From Bordetella parapertussis (GTDB lineage: Bacteria > Pseudomonadota > Gammaproteobacteria > Burkholderiales > JACQAP01), in contig CAMDKM010000009.1 of NCBI GenBank assembly GCA_945900965.1, positions 40,903-104,902 on the forward strand: a stretch of 64,000 nucleotides of DNA, given 5' to 3'. The stretch's first letter is position 1. Each line of letters begins with the position of its first letter. The notes beneath the pieces are model-generated. The model saw only the letters and a list, made by a program, of their open reading frames with translations, was not told the DNA's origin and did no database searches. The position numbers and the translations under genes were made by a program. This document shows, in pieces, positions 59,364 through 64,000 of the stretch.

Positions 59364-59867
59364 ATGACGATCAAAGTAGGCGACAAACTTCCCGCTGGTA
59401 CGCTGTGGGAATTCATCGAAGACGAAACGCCGGGCTGCACGATTGGCCCGAATGCATTTAAGGTGGAAGACCTGGTGCCGGGCAAACGTATTGCGATTCT
59501 GGCGCTCCCGGGGGCATTTACCCCCACCTGCTCGGGCAAGCATCTGCCGGGGTTTGTGAAAAAGGTCGATGAGTTTAAAAAGAAAAAAGTCGATGAAATC
59601 TGGTGCCTGTCGGTCAACGATGCCTTCGTAATGGGGGCCTGGGGCAAGGACCAGGCTGCCAAGGGCAAAGTGCGGATGATGGCCGATGGTGGTGGGCAGT
59701 ACACCAAGGCGTTGGGAATGGAATTCGATCTGGTGGCAAAAGGTCTGGGGGTGCGTTCGCAGCGTTATTCCATGCTGGTGGACAATGGGGTAGTGAAAAG
59801 CTTCAATCTCGACGCGCCCGGCAAGTTCGAAGTCAGCGATGCCGATACCTTGCTGAAGCAGGCCTGA
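59364..59867 (+). CDS. Peroxiredoxin (Prx5 type)
   Basis: This 167-aa thiol peroxidase of the Prx5/hybrid class has the peroxidatic Cys in PGAFTPTCSGKHLPGF, conserved Arg later in VRSQRYSMLVDNG. A second Cys in IWCLSVND may or may not resolve. It reduces H2O2 and alkyl hydroperoxides in the cytosol. GGAGG precedes the ATG at 59364, so the longer track start is discarded. Confidence 0.93.
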   Translation: MTIKVGDKLPAGTLWEFIEDETPGCTIGPNAFKVEDLVPGKRIAILALPGAFTPTCSGKHLPGFVKKVDEFKKKKVDEIWCLSVNDAFVMGAWGKDQAAKGKVRMMADGGGQYTKALGMEFDLVAKGLGVRSQRYSMLVDNGVVKSFNLDAPGKFEVSDADTLLKQA

Positions 59868-59880
59868 GAGTTGCTCTGTC

Positions 59881-59995
59881 AAAGGGGAAACACTGAATAA
59901 GTTCCTAAATGTCATTCCCGTGAAAACGGGAATCCAGGATTTTCAAAGGCATCTGGTTCCCCGCCTTCGCGAGGAAGACACTTTCAGTGTTTCCC
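59881..59995. mobile_element. MITE-like element with dRS3-type core, copy 3
   Basis: GGGGAAACACTGAA and TTCAGTGTTTCCCC are perfect 14-base terminal inverted repeats. Core: GTCATTCCCGTGAAAACGGGAATCCAG. The length of 115 bases matches copy 2. It lies just after the peroxiredoxin stop, where its hairpins may also end transcription. Confidence 0.85.
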
Positions 59996-60027
59996 CAGGA
60001 TCATTGATCTTTTGACAGGAGGCTCAC

Positions 60028-60228
60028 ATGGCAAAAGGAATCGTGTTGTTTTGTATGCTGCTGGTGTCGGGTTGCGGGGTCGAAACGGTAACCACCGCGG
60101 CCACTGGCGCCGCCGCCAAGGCCCAGGAAGCCAAGCAGGCGCAGCAGACGACGCAGAATGTGCAGCAGAATGTGAACCAGATGCAGGAGCAGGCGGAAGA
60201 ACGCGCTAAGAAGGGCGGGGAACAGTAA
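60028..60228 (+). CDS. Small Gln-rich lipoprotein
   Basis: This 66-aa protein has a lipobox (LVSGC, Cys16) and a helical, Ala/Gln-rich mature part (AAAKAQEAKQAQQTT, VQQNVNQMQEQAEERAKK) that could form a coiled coil, in a size range like Lpp. Good Shine-Dalgarno (GGAGG). Family not recognised; an outer-membrane anchoring role is only a guess. Confidence 0.8.
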   Translation: MAKGIVLFCMLLVSGCGVETVTTAATGAAAKAQEAKQAQQTTQNVQQNVNQMQEQAEERAKKGGEQ

Positions 60229-60322
60229 GTGCGGTGAGCGGTGACGATTAAAGGCGTGAATGGGTGAATGAGCTAAGGGTTTAAAGCCTCGATCCTCAAT
60301 CCCCAATCCTCAATCCTGCTCC
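60228..60322. repeat. Bipartite heptad element, inverted orientation
   Basis: Read on the reverse strand: GGATTGAGGAGCAGGATTGAGGATTGGGGATTGAGGATCGAGG, hinge CTTTAAACCCTTAG, then CTCATTCACCCATTCACGCC. It has the same module order as at 41119 but flipped relative to the window. Confidence 0.8.
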
Positions 60323-61117
60323 TCAATCCGCCAGGTGCTGACGTAACGCGTCCAGCACCTCGTCGGGTCTTTCCGCCATCAATGCATGGCCGGCGCCTTC
60401 CAGCACGACGGTGCGGGCGCCGGGAATTTTGCCTCCCAGTTCGGACGCTGCTTTCATCGGCGTCATCAGGTCGCGTTTTCCCAGAATAAGCAGAGTAGGG
60501 CAGCGCACTTTTGCCGCCGCCTCCAATCCGGTCGTGTAGCGGTTGCAGGCGGTGAAATCCGCGAACAACACCCCGTCTTCCGAGCGCTCCATCAACCGCA
60601 TCGAAGAGCCCATCATCCAGGCGCCAGGTACGCGGTTGCCGCCGATTTGTGCCGGGGCGCTGTGGGCAAAGGCATTGATCATTTCGTAGGCGAGATGATC
60701 ACTGGCTTGCGATGCGCCGAGGAGCACGGGGGAGACCGGCATCGGTACCGCCGTACCAGCCAAGGCGATTTTTGAAACTCGGGCGGGGAATCGAGCCGCA
60801 GCCTCCAGCGCCACGAGCGAGCCCATGCTGTGCCCCACCAGCGCCGCGGATTGAGCCCCGGCCGCGTCAAGCAATGTCATCACCCAATCGGCCAACCCGG
60901 CAATCGAGTCCAGCGCCTTGCCTGCGGATTTTCCGTGTCCCGGCAGATCCACTGCCAGGGCATTCCAGCCGTGATAGGCGAAGTAGCGGCTTTGCAGCGC
61001 CCACACGCTGTGATCGTTGGCGGCGCCATGAACGAATACCACGGTGGGCTTCCCGGCATCGAAAGTCCGGTTCGCGGTGTACGCAAATACCTTCTTATCG
61101 GCAACAGTCAGGTACAT
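60323..61117 (-). CDS. Alpha/beta hydrolase
   Basis: This 264-aa protein has the nucleophile in GHSMGSL, oxyanion region HGAANDHSVW, Asp in LGKRDLMTP and His in GAGHALMAERP. It resembles ring-cleavage or carboxyester hydrolases in aromatic degradation. It lies 29 bases downstream of the FAD monooxygenase on the same strand, suggesting both act on one aromatic-type substrate. Confidence 0.88.
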   Translation of the reverse strand: MYLTVADKKVFAYTANRTFDAGKPTVVFVHGAANDHSVWALQSRYFAYHGWNALAVDLPGHGKSAGKALDSIAGLADWVMTLLDAAGAQSAALVGHSMGSLVALEAAARFPARVSKIALAGTAVPMPVSPVLLGASQASDHLAYEMINAFAHSAPAQIGGNRVPGAWMMGSSMRLMERSEDGVLFADFTACNRYTTGLEAAAKVRCPTLLILGKRDLMTPMKAASELGGKIPGARTVVLEGAGHALMAERPDEVLDALRQHLAD

Positions 61118-61146
61118 GGGAATCTCATGGGGTTTGCCGGATGGTA

Positions 61147-62283
61147 TCAGCTTGGCATTGGGTGGCGCGCAAGGTAGGCCGCCATGAAGCGGGGCGACAT
61201 TTTTCCGAGCCGCGCATCGTCGAGTCGGCCCGAGCGGGTAATGTAGCTGTGGGCAAATTCCAGCGGCGAACGTTTCATGTGGGCCGCCATGTTTTCATAC
61301 CAACCCAGGCTTGCCTCGGCAGCCGCCACCAATTTCTCCACCACCGGGCGGCGGACGGCTTCGTAAGCGCTCAGCGCTTCCCGTAGATCGTTGGGATGTT
61401 GTTCGATCGATTTCACCAGGGCGATGGCATCTTCCATGGCCATGCGGGTGCCCGAGCCGATCGAAAAATGTGCGGTATGCAGGGCATCGCCCATCAGGAC
61501 TTTGTTGCCTGCCGACCAGTGCCGGTTATGTATTTTCGGGAAGCGCCGCCATTCGGATTTATTGGCAAGCAGTCGGCGTCCGTCAAGTTCGGGGGCAAAC
61601 ACGGTCTCGCATAGTTCGCGGTTTTGGGCGTCGTTCATGCGGGCAAACCCGGCGCGCTCCCAGGTGGGCGCATCGACTTCGACCAAAAAGGTGCTGCGTC
61701 CCGGTTCATAGCGATAGTGGTGGACTGTGAATGCGCCGTGGGCTGTATCGCGGAATGTCTGGGTGAGCGTGGGGTAGGCCTTGTCGACCCCGTACCAGAT
61801 GAACCTGTTGCTGCCCCAGGTCAGAGTCGCGCCGAACTGCTCCGCATGAGAGTTGCGTACCGGGGAATTGACCCCGTCGGCGCCGATAATCAGATCGGCA
61901 TCGACAAACGCGTCGAGCGAGGTGACGGTTTGTCCATGGGTCGGCACGATCCCTACACTGCGCGCCCGCTCTTGCAGCAGCCGCAACAGTTTGAGCCGGC
62001 CAATGGCGGTAAATCCAACGCCATCGATGGCGATCCGATCTTCGCGGTGTACCACGGTCAGGTCGTTCCACGCTTCCATATGGGGCGCGATGGCGGCGTG
62101 GGTATCGGGGTCGTCCTTGGCCAAAAAACCGAGCGCCTGTTCGGAAAAGACCACGCCGAATCCGAACGTGGCATCCGCGGGATTCTGTTCGACAAGATGA
62201 ATGTTCGTGTCGGGGCGGGTGCGTTTTATAAGATAGGCGCAATACAGCCCGGACGGGCCGCCGCCGAGAATAACAATTTTCAT
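61147..62283 (-). CDS. FAD-dependent monooxygenase (salicylyl/anthraniloyl-CoA hydroxylase-like)
   Basis: This 378-aa group A flavin monooxygenase begins with MKIVILGGGPSGLYCAYLIK, then EQNPADATFGFGVVFSEQAL, a mark of salicylyl-CoA 5-hydroxylase and anthraniloyl-CoA monooxygenase. DLIIGADGVNS and LMGDALHTAHFSIGSGTRMAMEDA complete the FAD site. Those relatives carry an extra C-terminal reductase domain that is absent here. ATG 62283 is chosen; 40 upstream codons are dropped. Substrate unknown, perhaps an aromatic CoA thioester. Confidence 0.87.
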   Translation of the reverse strand: MKIVILGGGPSGLYCAYLIKRTRPDTNIHLVEQNPADATFGFGVVFSEQALGFLAKDDPDTHAAIAPHMEAWNDLTVVHREDRIAIDGVGFTAIGRLKLLRLLQERARSVGIVPTHGQTVTSLDAFVDADLIIGADGVNSPVRNSHAEQFGATLTWGSNRFIWYGVDKAYPTLTQTFRDTAHGAFTVHHYRYEPGRSTFLVEVDAPTWERAGFARMNDAQNRELCETVFAPELDGRRLLANKSEWRRFPKIHNRHWSAGNKVLMGDALHTAHFSIGSGTRMAMEDAIALVKSIEQHPNDLREALSAYEAVRRPVVEKLVAAAEASLGWYENMAAHMKRSPLEFAHSYITRSGRLDDARLGKMSPRFMAAYLARHPMPS

Positions 62284-62445
62284 GGGGCGTTTAATGTGTG
62301 ACAGGCCCGCTTTGCGAGAGTGCGTCGTTTGCTGCGGTTCGGGTACACTTTGCGGTCTGCTTTTCCAGCGTATCGGGAATCGGGATTGTATTGATCTTTT
62401 CACATGTCATTACAAAGTACTTTCCCTCATCCAGTCCGAGAACCT

Positions 62446-62492
62446 CCCTCACCCCCGCCCCTCTCCTGGAGGGCGAGGGGAGAAGGGCCGTT
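62446..62492. repeat. REP-type palindrome
   Basis: CCCTCACCCCCGCCCCTCTCCTGGAGGGCGAGGGGAGAAGGG, a member of the same CCCTC hairpin family as those at 38.2 kb, in the leader of the enolase-superfamily gene. Confidence 0.65.
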
Positions 62493-62577
62493 CCGTCCAC
62501 ACTGTCTGGGACTGGGACACACTTGAGGCAGAGCCGGGAGACATCGGATCGTTGGACACCATGGGAGGCATACAGCA

Positions 62578-63669
62578 ATGAATACTCAAATCGCACGCAT
62601 CGAAACCGGTCACTACCTGATTCCCCTTCCGGTGGTGCTGTCCGACAGCACTCACGGCGACATGGTGGGCTTCGAGCTGGTTACGGTGCGGATCACCGAC
62701 GCGGACGGCGCGGAAGGCGTGGGCTACACGTTCACAGTGGGGACCAACGGTGCCGCCGCGTTTGTCACCATCGAGCGCGACCTCAAGGCCATGCTGATCG
62801 GTGCGGAGTCGGATCGCATCGAGCAATTGTGGAAAAAAATGTGGTGGCGCCTGCATTACGGTGGTCGCGGCGGCGCGGCGTCGATGGCGATTTCCGCGAT
62901 CGACATCGCGTTATGGGATCTGAAGGCGCGCCGCCATGGCACCGCCCTATGGCGGCTATTGGGCGGTCACGATCCGCGGGTGCCCTGTTACGCCGGCGGC
63001 ATCGACCTGCAGTTTCCGCTCGACAAACTGTTGCGCCAGACCGACGACAATCTCAAGAAAGGCTTCCGTGCCATCAAGATGAAAGTCGGGCGCGACAAAC
63101 TCTCGGAGGATGTCGCGCGGGTGCGTGCGATGCGCGAACACCTCGGCGCGGATTTCCCCCTGATGGTCGATGCCAATATGCGCTGGACGCCGGACGAAGC
63201 CATTCGCGCTGCGCGCGCCTTTCAGCCCTTCTCGCCGGTCTGGTTGGAGGAGCCCACCATTCCCGACGACATTGAAGGTCATGTACGCATCGTGCGCGAG
63301 GGCGGATTGCCACTGGCGACCGGAGAGAACCTGCATACCCTCCACGAATTCGCCAACCTGATGCGGGCCGGTGGCGTGACTTATCCGGAACCCGACGTTA
63401 CCAACTGCGGAGGCGTCACGGTATTCATGAAGATCGCGCACCTGGCCGAAGCGATGAATCTGCCGGTGACCTCACACGGGGCGCATGACGTAACGGTGCA
63501 TCTGCTTGCCGCGGCACCCAATCGTTCTTATCTGGAAGCGCACGGATTCGGACTCGAACGCTTCGTGACGCCCCTGCTGAAACTCGAAGACGGCTTTGCC
63601 GTGGCGCCGGACACGCCTGGACATGGGCTGACGTTCGACTGGAAGGGGTTGGAGGTGTTGCGGGCTTGA
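62578..63669 (+). CDS. Mandelate racemase/muconate lactonising enzyme family protein
   Basis: This 363-aa enolase-superfamily protein has a KxK catalytic motif in AIKMKVGRD, metal ligands in LMVDANMRW, WLEEPTIPDD and ATGENLH, and the catalytic-side His in TSHGAHDVTVH. The pattern fits the mandelate-racemase branch (sugar-acid dehydratases, racemases). Good Shine-Dalgarno (GGGAGG). It is divergent from the monooxygenase. Substrate unknown. Confidence 0.9.
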   Translation: MNTQIARIETGHYLIPLPVVLSDSTHGDMVGFELVTVRITDADGAEGVGYTFTVGTNGAAAFVTIERDLKAMLIGAESDRIEQLWKKMWWRLHYGGRGGAASMAISAIDIALWDLKARRHGTALWRLLGGHDPRVPCYAGGIDLQFPLDKLLRQTDDNLKKGFRAIKMKVGRDKLSEDVARVRAMREHLGADFPLMVDANMRWTPDEAIRAARAFQPFSPVWLEEPTIPDDIEGHVRIVREGGLPLATGENLHTLHEFANLMRAGGVTYPEPDVTNCGGVTVFMKIAHLAEAMNLPVTSHGAHDVTVHLLAAAPNRSYLEAHGFGLERFVTPLLKLEDGFAVAPDTPGHGLTFDWKGLEVLRA

Positions 63670-63671
63670 AA

Positions 63672-63881
63672 CTGACGTGAAGGACGAGGGGAGTGGGGCG
63701 AGGGGCGAGAATTCGGGATTGGGGATCGAGGATTGAGGATTGAGGATTGAGGGTTTACACCCTTCACCCTTCACCCTTTACGCTCTTAATCGTCACCCTT
63801 CACCGATCACCGATCACCGATCACCGATCACCCTTCAATCACTCAATCACCCAATTACTCAATCACTCGTTCACCCTTCAC
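63672..63881. repeat. Largest pyrimidine array of the bipartite heptad element
   Basis: GGGGCGAGGGGCGAG, then GGGATTGGGGATCGAGGATTGAGGATTGAGG, hinge GGTTTACA, then TTCACCC units, four tandem CCGATCA units (about 63802-63830) and ATCACTCA-type units to 63880. It follows the standard module order and fills the gap to the next gene. Confidence 0.85.
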
Positions 63882-64000
63882 TCACTTTTTCCCGGCAGCG
63901 TGCAAGGCCCGGTTCAAATCCTCGATCAGGTCGTCAGCATTTTCCAGGCCGATGGACAGTCGAACCGTGCCCTCGGTAATGCCGGCCGCGCGCAGTGCGG
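63882..64000 (-). CDS. Cys/Met-metabolism PLP-dependent enzyme (partial, C-terminus)
   Basis: The reverse strand reads ALRAAGITEGTVRLSIGLEN, then ADDLIEDLNRALHAAGKK and TGA at 63882. This is the characteristic C-terminal end (EGxVRLSxGxEx.DDLxxDLxxAL) of cystathionine gamma-synthase, O-acetylhomoserine sulfhydrylase and methionine gamma-lyase. The rest lies beyond the right edge; the exact member cannot be told. Confidence 0.85.
   Translation of the reverse strand, partial: ALRAAGITEGTVRLSIGLENADDLIEDLNRALHAAGKK

Noticed and set aside
52331-59995. Insertion sequence with transposase
   Set aside because: The elements are only about 115-140 bases and carry no ORF, so they are at most non-autonomous.
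63672-63881. Possible replication origin iterons
   Set aside because: The repeats recur at many gaps in the window without a Rep or DnaA gene or DnaA boxes, so an origin is not supported.

Overview
The window is GC-rich, gene-dense chromosomal DNA, most likely from a betaproteobacterium (Burkholderiales or Nitrosomonadales-like). The evidence is tsaE-amiC order, an LpoB/YcfL/COG3014 lipoprotein operon, SelO, GreB, glutathione reductase, Shine-Dalgarno-led genes with many ATGA overlaps, and abundant REP-like intergenic repeats. This is inferred from gene content; no rRNA or tRNA gene was seen. About 75 genes, intact or broken, are supported. Most other lines of the ORF track are antisense or out-of-frame shadows.

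Layout. 0-17.7 kb: housekeeping and envelope genes. These are a MobA-like fragment, amiC, tsaE, a LysR regulator divergent from ilvD, an exported intradiol-dioxygenase-like protein, a DapA-like enzyme, alkaline phosphatase, a TPR/beta-barrel outer-membrane protein convergent with a FecR-domain protein, the LpoB/YcfL/COG3014 operon, an SDR and an epoxide-hydrolase-like protein. 18-38.2 kb: a catabolic region that reads as a reductive nicotinamide/nicotinate pathway of the Eubacterium barkeri type. It holds a molybdenum hydroxylase (FAD subunit plus fused FeS-Mo subunit), a 6-hydroxynicotinate-reductase homologue, a UPF0280 (ApbE-like) protein, a DUF1185 protein, a Liv-type ABC importer (substrate-binding protein, fused LivHM, LivG, LivF), an enamidase homologue and a Tat-exported nicotinamidase. 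It is interrupted by an O-methyltransferase, a haloacid-dehalogenase-like gene and a 2.5 kb pile-up of five toxin-antitoxin loci, three of them broken. 38.4-42.8 kb: GST, flavin reductase, SDR, SRPBCC and PhyH-type genes. 43-49 kb: an AbrB/PIN pair, a Kef-type antiporter and two Nramp-related transporters flanking a RidA gene. 49-64 kb: selO, gor, a CREST-type membrane protein, a Nu-type GST, HemD, an HTH/nucleotidyltransferase pair, higBA, greB, a peroxiredoxin, a monooxygenase/hydrolase pair, an enolase-superfamily enzyme and the tail of a Cys/Met-metabolism PLP enzyme.

Proposed pathway (inference): nicotinamide is deamidated in the periplasm, nicotinate is imported by the Liv-type transporter, hydroxylated at C6, reduced to tetrahydro-6-oxonicotinate, and opened by enamidase to 2-formylglutarate. 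The later steps of the E. barkeri route are not recognisable here.

The gaps between genes are unusually rich in repeats. Three families are built from one 9-base purine-rich unit set as inverted arms. A second, bipartite element uses 7-base units (GGGGCGA/GATTGAG, then TTCACCC). A third is a ~115-base MITE-like element with terminal inverted repeats and a core matching the neisserial dRS3 pattern. Several repeats abut start codons and inflate automatic ORF calls.
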